Shown in pieces: positions 6,591 to 16,733 of a stretch of DNA of 64,000 nucleotides. Source of the DNA: an uncultured Bacteroidales bacterium (GTDB taxonomy: Bacteria; Bacteroidota; Bacteroidia; Bacteroidales; Bacteroidaceae); NCBI GenBank assembly GCA_902778625.1, contig CACYYM010000011.1, positions 1 to 64,000 of the forward strand, in the 5' to 3' direction. The notes under the pieces were generated by a model. It was not told the DNA's origin. It saw only the letters and a program-made list of their open reading frames with translations, and searched no databases. Numbering within the stretch: the stretch's first letter is position 1; the number at the start of each line of letters is the position of its first letter. A program made the position numbers and the translations under genes.

Positions 6591-9204
6591 GGTGAACGTC
6601 ACGCTGCGGGAAGGGTATTTCGATGCCGTTCTTGTTGAGCGTGTTGTAGATAATCTCCTTGACGCGTGCCGTGACGGCGAGTTTCTCCTCTACGAGCATC
6701 CAGATGCAGACTTTCAGGTCCACGCTGCTCTCACCGAAATCGCTGAAGGCGACGCTGACCGGGATGTTGGTGTCCGTGAGCGGCTGTCCGGCAGCATTTT
6801 CTTCGTGGCAGAGTGGCTGAAGTGCTTCAACGAGGAGCTGCCTTACCTGTTCGACGTCTGTTCCGTAAGCAACACCCACCGGCACCTTGATGAGCTCGTA
6901 GCGGTGGTTGCGCGTCATGTTCTTGAAGTTCTTGCTGAACAAGGCGCTGTTGAGGAAGGCGATAACGCTGCCGTCGTTCGTGGTAATCTGCGTGCTCTGA
7001 TAGGTGATGCTCTCCACCCTGCCCGCAATGCCGTCGCACTCGATGTAGTCGCCCACATGGATGCGTCCCGACATCAGGCTGATGCCGTAGATGAAGTTCT
7101 CCAGAATGCTCTGCATGGCAAAGCCCAGACCTGTGGCCAGGCCGGCGCTGACAATGCTGATGCCGTCCTTCGGCACTTGGAATATAACCAGCACGATGAT
7201 GATGAAGAGACCCCAGTTGACGATGCCGATGACGTTGCGGGCAAGCGTCTTGTTGATTGACTCGCCAGTCTCGCTGTAGCGCTTCCGGAAATGCAGGTAG
7301 AAGCTTCGCAGGGCATAGTTAATGTATCGAAAGATGAAGAATAGCGCCGCCGCCATACAGACTCGGAAGAGCGAGATGCGAATAAGATTCGTTTGGTTCA
7401 CTATGTCGCGCAAGAAGATTTTTCGGCAAAGGCTCGTCATCTCGAAAACTTGCGCAGCCCAATAGATGCTGACAAGCACAGAGAGGACTGCCAAGATGGG
7501 CACGATAGTGCGACAGAAGAAGTCGTAGAGCCAAGTTTTGTCGATGAATTCGCCCTTTTTCACACGCTTCATCAGGGAAACCTTCTCGACGTCGCTGGTG
7601 ACATCGGAGGTCAGGTGCTTCATCAGGTAACGCGCCTCGTACATCTTCGTGAGGTCGTAGATGAAGGTAATGGTCATGATGGCTGCCAACTGGAACGTCC
7701 ACCATATCATGACTTGCACGGCAAGCAGCGTGTAGCCAATCCAAGCAGCAACACAGGAGAATATCATGGCTGCAGTCGTGATGTGGGTGTAAACCTTGTC
7801 GAGCAAAGGAAGGTATTGCCTGTGCCGCTTCGCCACGATATATTGCCAAATGGCAAAGATGAGCAGGACAGGAGGGAAAATGAGATTAACCAAAGCATTC
7901 GGGATGAGCACGATGCGGAACAGAATGACGATGAACGCCAGCAGCATCAACGGTGTGTAGATGATGGCAGCGTGTCGCATCTGGTTGCTCTTCAGGCGGA
8001 CATATAAGCTCAGGAAGATGGCCTCGAGCAACCAGGCAATGTTAATGATGAGACCTGTGCCCATCTGTATGAAGTTGCGCTCTACGGATGCCCTTACGAT
8101 CATTACGATGATGGCAAAGAGAGCAATGCCGACCACAAAAATGAGCATTCGTCTCTTCTCCTTGAAGCCTTCGCCACGCCATTTCTTCGGCAAAAGCCAA
8201 CGCAACACGATATAGCTGATGCCGAGCGATAATGCAAGGTATAAGACGAGGAAGATACTGATGAAGAGAACCGTTGCCCCTCGCCATTCGGAGTATAGCT
8301 GGCTGTGTCCCTCAAAAGGCTTGTAACGCATGTCGATTGTTGACTTCGCCATCATAATCTGCATAGGAAGCGATGCGAGGATGCGGAAATAGTTCGCGCC
8401 GCCGTTGCGGAAGATGTTGTCCTGCAACAGCTTGTACCTGCTCTGCGCATACTTGTCGAGTTCCAGAACCTTTTCCCGCACACTCTGATAGTACGCATTC
8501 TCCGCCTCGAGGCTCTCAAGGAAGTGCTGCATGTTGTTCCGTATTGTGTCGGCAAACAGCAGACAAGCATTGCGGTTCTGCTGTTGGGCTCTGGTTAGGT
8601 AGAGCGGTTCGATGCCGTCTTCTTCTTCAGGTATCTCGTCTTCATTTGCTTCTTCGATGGCTTCCACTTCTTCCTCGTCCATCGAATTGCGTGCTACGAG
8701 CAGCGAGTCCTTCTTGCTCTCCAGCGAGTCGATGGCTTGCAGCAGGATGCTGTCGCTGGCGGTGAGAATGCTGTCTGCATCGATGACTGGCGGCATGCGT
8801 TTCAGCGAACGGATGAGGTAATCAGTTCGCTCAATCTCCTGCTTGATGCGGGCAATAATCTTGTCATATTGCCGCATCTTGCTATTGCGGTTGTCGAGGT
8901 CGCGCCGCAGATTGGATGCTTGCTGACAGGCATACGCCATGTCGAAGGTGTTCTCTGTTGACTGCGAGTAAAGCATCAGCCCGATCTGCTCACATTGATG
9001 CATGTACCAGACCAATTGCTGGTGCTGCTGCATGCCTTGTTGCTCGTAGCTCTGCATAAAGGCTTGCTGCATCTCGTAAGTAGTCTGCAACTCAGCTTTG
9101 AGCACACCTAAGGTGCGTGCCAAGTCTTTCTCCTTGAGCACGGCATGGGTGAAGGAAAAGGCCGTGAGCAGTAGCGCTGCCAGAAGGAATAAGCGTTTTT
9201 TCAT
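6574..9204 (-). CDS. MscS-family mechanosensitive ion channel, large periplasmic-domain type
   Basis: 876 residues, much longer than E. coli MscS (286), like the MscK/YbdG-type enlarged channels. Signal peptide (1-21), then a helical, coiled-coil-prone extracytoplasmic region to about residue 300 with an acidic patch near 175-195 (EEEVEAIEEANEDEIPEEED). Many hydrophobic helices span about 305-690. The conserved MscS pore and beta domain begins at residue 688 (GLATGLGFAMQSILENFIYG), followed by GDYIECDGIAGRVESI and ITTNDGSVIAFLNS. Role: releases solutes on hypo-osmotic shock. It lies 15 bases downstream of the GH31 gene, so the two are likely co-transcribed. The last residues (KGGV) are encoded by the terminal unit of an intergenic repeat array. 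Confidence 0.93.
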   Translation of the reverse strand: MKKRLFLLAALLLTAFSFTHAVLKEKDLARTLGVLKAELQTTYEMQQAFMQSYEQQGMQQHQQLVWYMHQCEQIGLMLYSQSTENTFDMAYACQQASNLRRDLDNRNSKMRQYDKIIARIKQEIERTDYLIRSLKRMPPVIDADSILTASDSILLQAIDSLESKKDSLLVARNSMDEEEVEAIEEANEDEIPEEEDGIEPLYLTRAQQQNRNACLLFADTIRNNMQHFLESLEAENAYYQSVREKVLELDKYAQSRYKLLQDNIFRNGGANYFRILASLPMQIMMAKSTIDMRYKPFEGHSQLYSEWRGATVLFISIFLVLYLALSLGISYIVLRWLLPKKWRGEGFKEKRRMLIFVVGIALFAIIVMIVRASVERNFIQMGTGLIINIAWLLEAIFLSLYVRLKSNQMRHAAIIYTPLMLLAFIVILFRIVLIPNALVNLIFPPVLLIFAIWQYIVAKRHRQYLPLLDKVYTHITTAAMIFSCVAAWIGYTLLAVQVMIWWTFQLAAIMTITFIYDLTKMYEARYLMKHLTSDVTSDVEKVSLMKRVKKGEFIDKTWLYDFFCRTIVPILAVLSVLVSIYWAAQVFEMTSLCRKIFLRDIVNQTNLIRISLFRVCMAAALFFIFRYINYALRSFYLHFRKRYSETGESINKTLARNVIGIVNWGLFIIIVLVIFQVPKDGISIVSAGLATGLGFAMQSILENFIYGISLMSGRIHVGDYIECDGIAGRVESITYQSTQITTNDGSVIAFLNSALFSKNFKNMTRNHRYELIKVPVGVAYGTDVEQVRQLLVEALQPLCHEENAAGQPLTDTNIPVSVAFSDFGESSVDLKVCIWMLVEEKLAVTARVKEIIYNTLNKNGIEIPFPQRDVHLKGGV

Positions 9205-9219
9205 TAGGAGGAGTGTTTT

Positions 9220-12195
9220 TTATTGTCTGATAAGCAACGTCTGCATTCTCAGAATGGCATTGTACTCATTGTCGTAGTACTCGATGCGGACGCTGTACTT
9301 CTTGCCTTTTTCGACGGGGATGGTGGCATTGCGAGTAGTCTCTGCGTGATCGCCCCAATCGCTGAAGAGCTCCTTGCCGTCGATGATGAGGCGATATGCA
9401 TCATCGCCTGTCATGATGAACATCACGTCGCCAGTTTCGGGCGCAGTGAAAGTGCTCTCGGCAATCATGCTCCAATAGTTTTCGGGGATGCCCTGCGTAG
9501 GAACACCGCCGATGAAGAAGTCAATTTTCTCCAGATGCCCTGTAGCTTTTGCTTCGCCCTCGAGCTTTTTGTTGGGGAAGTAACGGGTGTCGAAGCCAGT
9601 GCCGGCTGCGGTGCCGAAGGCCTCGGGCGACACTTCACAGAGCATCTTGCCGTCCTCGCCCACTTGGCGAAGGAAGCGGTCGAAGTTCTGATTCTTTCCC
9701 ATCTCTTCGACGAGCACAACTGGCAACTTCTTGTAGAGCTGGCGGAAGCGGTCGAGTGTCTCTTCCTGCTGCTCAGGATGATAGTAGAGACGCAGCGGCG
9801 CAGCCTCGAGGAAGCCGAAGTCCTCGGTATAGACCATGTTGGCGTCGTGCCGCTTGAAGTCCTGCACAGCATGCTGTATGCGATAGAACTTGCCTTTCTC
9901 GCCATCTGCAACAGCATAGTCGGCAGAGGGGAATGTCACTTCGATGGTGGCGCCCTTGCTGCAATCGATGCTGCCCAAAGCGATGCTTGCTTCGAGGTTC
10001 AGACCGTCGTAGGTGAAGTCGGCCTTCTTGCCATCGATGTTCACACTTTGAGGCGCCTTCTGGCAGGGCAGAGCGAGGGTGTAGTCGCGACGTGCCGGCA
10101 TGTCCTTGTAGTTGCCTTTGCGCTGACCGATGGTTACGGTGAGTTGGTTGCCGTTACGCTGGTAGGAGAGGGGCGTAGTGGCGTATTCATTGACATAGTT
10201 CTTGTCCTCGCCGTTATCCTCATAGAGCGTGAACTCGTCCTTGTCGCCTCCAGGGAAGACGCGCACGATGACGGGCAGGTCCGTACCGCTCACGTTCCTG
10301 ACCTTGCCGTAGTAGGGAAGGATGCTCCCGGCCTTGACATAGACGGGATACTCATCCATCGAGAATAGTCTTTCTACGCTCTGTCCGCCCTTGAGCATCG
10401 TGCCGGTCTCGTATTCCAGCCACTCGCCTTCGGGCAACCAGGCCTTCACGGAGGCCATGCCGCTCTCTTTGCCGACTTCTGTGGTGACTGGCGCGATGAG
10501 CATCTTGTCGCCGAACATGTATTGTTCCTTCACCTCGTAGGCTTCTTTTGCTTCGGGGTAGTCGTAGTACATCGGTCGGCAGAGCGAGACGCCGGTCTCG
10601 TATGCCGTGCGTGCCATAGTATATATATAAGGTATGAGGGCATAGCGTCCGTTGATGACATTTGTGAGGCGGCGCTGAGTTGCTTCGTCGAAGGCCCAGG
10701 GCTCTTTGTTGAGGCTGGCGTCTTTTGCGCTGTGGCTGCGGAGGATGGGCAGGTATTGTCCCATCTGCATGGCGCGGGTATAGAGTTCTGTGTCCACACC
10801 CATGCCGAATCTCTTCACCTGATGTCCGCCTATGTCGTGGCTCCAGTAGCCATAGAGCACGTTGGACGAGGTGCTGTTGAAGTAGGGCAGGAAGCGGAGG
10901 CTTTCCCATGTGGCGTATGAGTCGCCCGAGAAGCCAATCTGATAGCGGTGGTTGCCGAGGCCGCCCCAACGATGGTAGAGCAGGGGGCGCTTCGTGCCGT
11001 TCTTTTCCATGTCGGAGAACCAGATGTAGTTGCACCAGAAGACGTTGTCGAGGTCTTTCAACGTGCGGTCTTTCTCCCACTGCTGCCAGTCGAGCCACCA
11101 GAAATCGACGCCCTCATCCATGTACTGGTGCAGATAGGTGTCGAAGAGTGCCTTCACATATTTCTTGTCGCTTCCCATCCACTCGTAGGTCTTGCCGTCG
11201 TTCTTTCCGTAGCGTTGCATGAACTCGTTGTACTTCTTCTCGTAGGGACGCACGCCGTCGGCAGGGTGCAGGTTCATCGTGGTCTTCACGCCCTGCTCGT
11301 CGAGGTAGGCGAGGAACTTCCTGTAGTCGGGGAAGATGCTCTCGTTCCAGTCCCAGCCGGTCCAGCCGCCGCCAGTTTCCTTGGTGTTGGGGTGCCAGTC
11401 CATGTCGATGACGATCACGTCGAGCGGCAAGTCGAGGCGATGGAAGTTGCTGATGAGGTCGCGCAGGTCCTTGTCGCTGTATGTCCAATAGCGGCTCCAC
11501 CAGTAGCCGAAAGTGTATCGGGGAGGCAGAGGCATCTTGCCGGCAAACTTCGTGAAGCTCTTCAAGGCACCTTTGTAGTCGTGCCCGTAGGCCATGAAAT
11601 ACCAGTCCTGCGCACCTTCCGCACTCTTTCGCTCAGCCACCCAGTCCCAGTCTGTCGCGCCGTCGAAGATGTAGTTCTTGGAATCGTCGATGAGCGTCCA
11701 GCCGTCCGTAGCCAGCAAGCCGTCCTCGAGGGGCATCTCGTGCTTGGGGTTGCTGTACTGGTACATGTTGCCGTCGTAGCCGTCAAGGGTGCGATAGGTT
11801 CCCTTCAGGTTGCCTTTCTGCTTTGTGCCGGGCGACCAGGCGAACTGCGTGCCGAGCCCCTTGGCGGAGGTGATGGTGAGGTTCTTCGCGCTGAGCGGAG
11901 CCCCGTCTTTCTTGTAGGTGAGTTTGAACTTGCTTGTGGTAATAGTGACCTTGCTGCCACCCGTCGAGGCCTTGTGAGGCACATTGCCATATTGGCGGAT
12001 GACAGCCACAAAACTCTTGTTGTCCACGAACTTACCGTCGGGAGCGTATTCGAGGCGTATTGTGCCTTCGTCGATGAGGGTGAAGCGAACATGATTGTCG
12101 CGATAGACTTCTTCTGCCTTTGCAATATTAGACAGGAAGAAGAAGGCAACACTGAACATTGTTGTAGTCAGCAGTCGGATAGACAGTCTTTTCAT
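9220..12195 (-). CDS. GH31 family glycosidase with C-terminal PA14 domain
   Basis: 991 residues with an N-terminal hydrophobic export signal (1-27). An N-terminal beta domain (30-220) precedes the GH31 barrel: WWSRYWTYSDKDL, VIVIDMDWH (about 260-268), the nucleophile in WWLDWQQW (Asp369), and the probable acid/base in FSGDSY (Asp425). A beta-sandwich region follows to about 800. The last 130 residues look like a PA14 carbohydrate-binding domain (FFIGGVPTQGIPENYWSMIA through FMTGDDAYRLIIDGKELFSD). GH31 enzymes include alpha-glucosidases, alpha-xylosidases and others; the specificity is not decided here. Upstream of mscS with a 15-base gap. The TACCTTTG element at 12222-12229 is a likely promoter. 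Confidence 0.93.
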   Translation of the reverse strand: MKRLSIRLLTTTMFSVAFFFLSNIAKAEEVYRDNHVRFTLIDEGTIRLEYAPDGKFVDNKSFVAVIRQYGNVPHKASTGGSKVTITTSKFKLTYKKDGAPLSAKNLTITSAKGLGTQFAWSPGTKQKGNLKGTYRTLDGYDGNMYQYSNPKHEMPLEDGLLATDGWTLIDDSKNYIFDGATDWDWVAERKSAEGAQDWYFMAYGHDYKGALKSFTKFAGKMPLPPRYTFGYWWSRYWTYSDKDLRDLISNFHRLDLPLDVIVIDMDWHPNTKETGGGWTGWDWNESIFPDYRKFLAYLDEQGVKTTMNLHPADGVRPYEKKYNEFMQRYGKNDGKTYEWMGSDKKYVKALFDTYLHQYMDEGVDFWWLDWQQWEKDRTLKDLDNVFWCNYIWFSDMEKNGTKRPLLYHRWGGLGNHRYQIGFSGDSYATWESLRFLPYFNSTSSNVLYGYWSHDIGGHQVKRFGMGVDTELYTRAMQMGQYLPILRSHSAKDASLNKEPWAFDEATQRRLTNVINGRYALIPYIYTMARTAYETGVSLCRPMYYDYPEAKEAYEVKEQYMFGDKMLIAPVTTEVGKESGMASVKAWLPEGEWLEYETGTMLKGGQSVERLFSMDEYPVYVKAGSILPYYGKVRNVSGTDLPVIVRVFPGGDKDEFTLYEDNGEDKNYVNEYATTPLSYQRNGNQLTVTIGQRKGNYKDMPARRDYTLALPCQKAPQSVNIDGKKADFTYDGLNLEASIALGSIDCSKGATIEVTFPSADYAVADGEKGKFYRIQHAVQDFKRHDANMVYTEDFGFLEAAPLRLYYHPEQQEETLDRFRQLYKKLPVVLVEEMGKNQNFDRFLRQVGEDGKMLCEVSPEAFGTAAGTGFDTRYFPNKKLEGEAKATGHLEKIDFFIGGVPTQGIPENYWSMIAESTFTAPETGDVMFIMTGDDAYRLIIDGKELFSDWGDHAETTRNATIPVEKGKKYSVRIEYYDNEYNAILRMQTLLIRQ

Positions 12196-12221
12196 AAAGC
12201 TAAATAATTGGTTATGCTGTG

Positions 12222-12229
12222 CAAAGGTA
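12222..12229 (-). promoter_or_regulatory. -7 element of the GH31-mscS unit
   Basis: TACCTTTG on the minus strand, 26 bases upstream of the GH31 start; no clear -33 TTG. Confidence 0.5.
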
Positions 12230-12276
12230 CGATTTTTTTTGTTCCCTTCCTAATGATATGCCGAAAAAGGGGAAAA

Positions 12277-12382
12277 AACGCCGCGTGCGGGGATTAAAAA
12301 CGCCGCACGCGGAAATTGCAATCCCCGCACGCGGAGATTGCCATCGCCGCACGCGGGGATTTTGATGCCCTTGTGGGGCGTT
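12277..12382. repeat. GC-type 22-nt array (copy A2)
   Basis: Units start at 12280, 12302, 12324 and 12346 (22-base steps), mixing GCCGCGTGCGG and (G/C)CCGCACGCGG orientations, with linkers such as GGAAATTGCAATC. A degenerate unit GCCCTTGTGGGG at 12367 ends the array at the stop codon of the RND pump gene (12383-12385). It separates that gene from the GH31 promoter. Confidence 0.9.
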
Positions 12383-15300
12383 TTATATTTTGTTCTTCAT
12401 GAGCTTCCAATAGACGACGGGCAGAACGGTCACCACGAGTACGAGTGTACCAATGCCTCCGGCGAAGATGGTGATGCCGACCGGCATCCAGAACGACGAC
12501 TTGCCCAATATCATGGGAATCACGCCGACGGCCGTCGTGGCTGTGGTCAGGAAGATGGGTACCATGCGTCGGCGTCCGGCGTCGAAGGCTGCGTCGTGTA
12601 CCGTCATGCCTTCGGCTATCTTCTGGTCAGCGTGTTCGAAGATGAGAATCTCGTTGCGCATGATGATGCCCATCAGCGTAATGAAGCCGAAGAGGCTGGT
12701 CAGACCGAGCGTGATGTTGGCAATGCCCAAGCCTATCATGGCACCTGGCACGGAAAGCAGGATGCTCGCCATACAGATGCCGGTCAAGCCGAAGCGGCGG
12801 AAGTTGAAAAGCAGGAAGAAGAAGATGATGACAAGGGCAATGCCGATGCCCCATGCCACCTCGGGTACGGTCTCAAGGTTCTTCTCGGGTTCGCCGCCAA
12901 TCTCGGCACGAACACCTCTGGGCAGGGGGAAGTTGTTCTCGAGGATGTTCTGGATGTTTTTCTGCACCTTGGCTGCCAGCACTCCCCGCTTGTTCTCGGC
13001 GGTTACCGTGATGCAGCGTTCGCCGTTGCGATGGATAATATTTGTTGGCAGCCAACGTGTCTGAATCTCTGCTACTTGTCGCAAAGGAACACTGCTGAGG
13101 GGCTGCGCCATCGGTGTGAGATAGAGGTTTTCCACATCGCTCACTTGCATCTGCTCCGCTTGCTTGTCGCGAAGCACGACGGGCACTTCGTAATTGCCCT
13201 CCCAGATTGTTGCGACTTGTGTCTTGCCCGTCTGCAAAGCGAGCTGCAGCTCAGCCAGCGTGCGGGTGATGCCGAGTTGTGGTGCTGTTGTGGGGTCGAG
13301 GGTAATGTCAATGACGGGCGAAGGCTGGTCGTAGTCGGTATGGACCCATTCCAGCTCGGGCATCTGGCGCAACCTCGCCATAAGCCGCTCGGCAGCCAGC
13401 TCGATGCTGTCCAAATCATTGCCATAGAAGCGGTATTCGTAGGTCGGCACGGGCAAATAGTCCATCTGCTTGAAGCGCACGTATGCCCCCGGCCAGAAGT
13501 TGCTCAGGCGGGGCGCATATTCGTTCAACATCTCGAAGGTCGTCTTAATGTCCTTCGTGTTGATGATGAGCTGCGCGAAGTTCTTACCACCCAGTTGCGG
13601 CTCGTAACATGTCATGAAGCGGGGCGAGCTGCAGCCAATGAAGGTCGTAACGCTCGTCACGCGCTCGTCCTTCGACAGCGAGTCGCGCAGGGCTTCGGTG
13701 ATGGCCCGCGTCTCGTCCAGACCAGCTCCTTGTGGCAGATAGACCTCGCAGGCAAACTGGTTGCGGTCGGCGAAGGGGAACTGCCTGAGCTTAAGCGTAG
13801 GGAAGATGAGGGATGTAAGGACGACAAGCACAACGCTGCTGCATATCGTGAGCCACGGATGCTTGAAGGTCCACCTTAATGCTTTGAAGTAGTAGAACTG
13901 CACGCGCTCCGTGATGTCGCGTTTGCCAGGCTTTCTCTCCTGCACTTTCTTGATAAGGCGTACGTTAAGGGCAGGAATGATGCAGGCAGCCACAATAAGG
14001 CTGACCATCAGGCAAATGGTGATGGTGGCAGGGAAGAAGCCGATGACGTCGCCCGCCTCACCCGTCATCGTGAAGAGAATCGGGTAGAAGATGGCACAGA
14101 TGCAGACCGTAGCCAACAGCATCGGCATGAAATATTGCTTGACCGACATGATGGCTGCCTCTTTCCTGTCCATGCCGTTCCCAAGGTATTCGAGGTAGCC
14201 GTCGATGACCACGATGCTGTTGTCCACAATCATGCCCAGTACCACGATAAGCGAGGCCAGCGTGATGATGTTCAGCGGAATGCCCAAAATGTACATGATG
14301 CCTACGCTGATGAACGTCGAGAGCGGTATGGTGATGGCAGCCACAATGGCGCTGCGCAAAGGGAAGAGTAGCATCATGACAAGGATGATGACCGCCATCG
14401 ACTCGATTAGGTTGATGAGGAAATCCTTGACGCTTGCCTCCACAACTTTGGGCTGGTCGGTGATGCGAAGCACGTCGACATCGGCCGGCAGGTACTCCTG
14501 GCGGAACTGCTCGATAACTTTGTTGACTTCCTCGCCATAATGGACGATGTTGTTGCCCTCGGTCATTTCGAGTGACAAGAGGACACAACGCTTGCCGTTG
14601 CTTTCGATGTAGCTGTCGCTTGTGTCGTATTCACGCTTCACATCGGCTATGTCTCGAACCCGAACGACTTGTCCGTTGACGCCACTGTAGATTATATAGT
14701 CCATGACCTCCTGCTCCGAGTGGCGTGTCGTGGCGAGATGCAAAGGAATGTTGGTAGAGGAAGAGCTCACGCCGCCGCTCATAGTCGTAAAGCCTTCGTT
14801 CGACAGGGCATTCATTAGGGCTGCCTGACCGATGCCGTATGCGGCAAGGCGCTCGCGGTCAACATAGATGCTTATCTGCTCCTTCTTCTCACCAAATTGC
14901 TGTACGTTGCTGACGCTCTTGACGCGGCGCAAACGGTCCGCCAGCTCGTCGCTGTACTGCTGAAGTTCGCGGTAGGAACGTTCGTTGCTCTCAAGGGTAA
15001 TGAGCAGAGCCGAAGCATTGCCGAAATCGTCCTTCACAATAAGGGCAACGACGCCGCTCGGCAATTGGCTTTTGTATGCATTCACGCCGTGTTTCACCTT
15101 GTTCCAAATTGGTGCGAGGTTCGTGAGGCGTGGGTCGAAATAGACTTTCATAAAGCACATGCCGCTCATGCTTTGCGTTGTTGTCTTCGCCCGGTCTACT
15201 TCTTTGAAAGTGAAGATGTAACGTTCCAAAGGTCGGGCAACCTGAGCCTCGATTTCTTCGCTTGTTGCTCCAGGCATGACTGCGACCACGACGCCCATTC

Positions 15301-15457
15301 GGATTGTGAAAGGAGGGAACTCGTCCTTCGACATTTGCACAAGCCCGTAGAAGCCGAAGGCAAGCAGAATTGCGGTGATAAGGGCTGTGATGCCCCAGTT
15401 CTTGAGAGGCCAGGCAGACCAGTGTCGCATCAGAACACTCTGTTTTCTCTGTTCCAT
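12383..15457 (-). CDS. RND-family efflux pump, inner-membrane transporter
   Basis: 1024 residues, typical for AcrB/MexB-type (HAE1) pumps. A first membrane helix near 25-40 is followed by a porter domain (MSKDEFPPFTIR, PGATSEEIEAQVARPLE). The central membrane bundle has the pattern ITLASLIVVLGMIVDNSIVV with the proton-relay acidic residue. A second porter half and a last bundle with LFGFITLMGIIMRNEILIFE follow. It pumps drugs, bile acids or other amphiphiles from the periplasm, driven by the proton gradient. The adaptor gene lies 8 bases upstream; no outer-membrane TolC-type gene is in the operon. The antisense ORF at 12338-13879 is a shadow. Confidence 0.95.
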   Translation of the reverse strand: MEQRKQSVLMRHWSAWPLKNWGITALITAILLAFGFYGLVQMSKDEFPPFTIRMGVVVAVMPGATSEEIEAQVARPLERYIFTFKEVDRAKTTTQSMSGMCFMKVYFDPRLTNLAPIWNKVKHGVNAYKSQLPSGVVALIVKDDFGNASALLITLESNERSYRELQQYSDELADRLRRVKSVSNVQQFGEKKEQISIYVDRERLAAYGIGQAALMNALSNEGFTTMSGGVSSSSTNIPLHLATTRHSEQEVMDYIIYSGVNGQVVRVRDIADVKREYDTSDSYIESNGKRCVLLSLEMTEGNNIVHYGEEVNKVIEQFRQEYLPADVDVLRITDQPKVVEASVKDFLINLIESMAVIILVMMLLFPLRSAIVAAITIPLSTFISVGIMYILGIPLNIITLASLIVVLGMIVDNSIVVIDGYLEYLGNGMDRKEAAIMSVKQYFMPMLLATVCICAIFYPILFTMTGEAGDVIGFFPATITICLMVSLIVAACIIPALNVRLIKKVQERKPGKRDITERVQFYYFKALRWTFKHPWLTICSSVVLVVLTSLIFPTLKLRQFPFADRNQFACEVYLPQGAGLDETRAITEALRDSLSKDERVTSVTTFIGCSSPRFMTCYEPQLGGKNFAQLIINTKDIKTTFEMLNEYAPRLSNFWPGAYVRFKQMDYLPVPTYEYRFYGNDLDSIELAAERLMARLRQMPELEWVHTDYDQPSPVIDITLDPTTAPQLGITRTLAELQLALQTGKTQVATIWEGNYEVPVVLRDKQAEQMQVSDVENLYLTPMAQPLSSVPLRQVAEIQTRWLPTNIIHRNGERCITVTAENKRGVLAAKVQKNIQNILENNFPLPRGVRAEIGGEPEKNLETVPEVAWGIGIALVIIFFFLLFNFRRFGLTGICMASILLSVPGAMIGLGIANITLGLTSLFGFITLMGIIMRNEILIFEHADQKIAEGMTVHDAAFDAGRRRMVPIFLTTATTAVGVIPMILGKSSFWMPVGITIFAGGIGTLVLVVTVLPVVYWKLMKNKI

Positions 15458-15465
15458 AGTTCTGT

Positions 15466-16494
15466 TTACTTAACTTGGCTTCCTTCGCTGACCTTTTGGT
15501 ATCCTTCGATTATGACCTTGTCGCCTTCTGTCAGTCCAGTGAGGATGACGATGCGGTCGCCTTCTGTCTGACCGACTTCAACAGGCTGGCGCGTTGCTTT
15601 GCCGTTCTTTGCGAGCCACACGAACTGCTTGCCGTCGGCACTTTGTTGGATGCTGCGAACGGGAACGGTCACCAACGTCTCTGTGTCGTCGGCGTCTGTC
15701 GTGACGTTCACCACCATGCCTGGAAGCAGTTCCAAGCCAGGGTTTAGTACTGTGAAGCGTACATCGTAGGTATGCGTCATGACATCTCCCTGCACGTCGC
15801 GAATGAAGTGGTTGCTGCGGAAGGTCTTGCCGCCAAGAGCCTCTGCCGATACTGTGACGCCCTTGCCTCTGTTCTGCATGGGGTTGAACGCCGCAATCTC
15901 CTTTTCAGGAACGGAAACTTTTACCTTCACCTTCGCAATGTTGAGAATCGTGCAGACGGGTTGTGAGGGCAGTGCGGTCATGCCGTTCTCCATCTGCTTT
16001 TTGCCGACGATGCCGCTGCACGGCGCAAGCAATCGGCAATCCTTGATGGCCTTGTTTGCCATGTCGAGACTTGACTGTGCCTGGCGGACTTTTGTCTGGA
16101 CGTTCACCCAGTCGATGTCCGGAATAGCTTGCGATTCGTGCAGAGCCTGCATGCGTTCCTGTGCATCGAGAGCCTGGTCGAGTGTTGCCTTTGCCGCCTG
16201 ACGAGTGTTTTCGCACTGGGTCGGATCCATCTCGGCAATGAGCTGACCTTGCCGAACGTACTGCCCTTCCTGTACATAGACACGATTGACGGTGCCCATG
16301 CCGGTGAAGCTGACAGGCGTGCTGCTGTCCTCTTCCACTTTGCCCACATAGTGTTTCCTGACGGAGGCTGCGCCTTCGCTGACCGTCTCTGTGGTGACTT
16401 TCAATGGCTCTACTTGATAGCTCTTCTCGCTCTTTCCGCAGTTGGCCAACATCATGGCGGCTGCAAGTACGGCGAAACAGTTAAGTTTATTCAT
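15466..16494 (-). CDS. RND efflux periplasmic adaptor (membrane-fusion) lipoprotein
   Basis: 342 residues from the ATG at 16494, chosen because it gives a signal peptide with lipobox LANC; a longer in-frame start at 16548 adds an unlikely tail. Domain order: lipoyl half-motif (GMGTVNRVYVQEGQYVRQGQ), alpha-helical hairpin (DQALDAQERMQALHESQAIP), second lipoyl half (DCRLLAPCSGIVGKKQMENG), beta-barrel and membrane-proximal domain. It bridges the RND pump to an outer-membrane channel. First gene of a two-gene operon with the pump, divergent from an AraC regulator 239 bases away, which may control it. Confidence 0.93.
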   Translation of the reverse strand: MNKLNCFAVLAAAMMLANCGKSEKSYQVEPLKVTTETVSEGAASVRKHYVGKVEEDSSTPVSFTGMGTVNRVYVQEGQYVRQGQLIAEMDPTQCENTRQAAKATLDQALDAQERMQALHESQAIPDIDWVNVQTKVRQAQSSLDMANKAIKDCRLLAPCSGIVGKKQMENGMTALPSQPVCTILNIAKVKVKVSVPEKEIAAFNPMQNRGKGVTVSAEALGGKTFRSNHFIRDVQGDVMTHTYDVRFTVLNPGLELLPGMVVNVTTDADDTETLVTVPVRSIQQSADGKQFVWLAKNGKATRQPVEVGQTEGDRIVILTGLTEGDKVIIEGYQKVSEGSQVK

Positions 16495-16661
16495 TGTGTT
16501 GTGTGTGTGCGTTTTTTGCAGCGCAAAGTAACAACTTTTTGCGCACATAATATATAATGTTAAGGCGCAAAGGTTGTCCTATTTCTCCACAAAGTTGCCC
16601 TCGCGAGGAGAAAAAGAACAAAAAGGCGGCAAAAGGGATACTGTTTTTGAAAGAAAAGTCT

Positions 16662-16669
16662 TACCTTTG
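16662..16669 (+). promoter_or_regulatory. -7 element of the AraC-family gene
   Basis: TACCTTTG on the plus strand, 64 bases upstream of the GTG start at 16734; TTG copies upstream are not at the usual 19-20 spacing. Confidence 0.45.
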
Positions 16670-16733
16670 TACTCACAAAAGGTACAAAAAGGCCTCAATG
16701 AATTAAAAACAATAACCAACAAACATTAATATC

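Noticed and set aside
10948..12207. 419-codon frame antisense to the GH31 gene
   Set aside because: No domain recognised; the sense strand encodes intact GH31 motifs.
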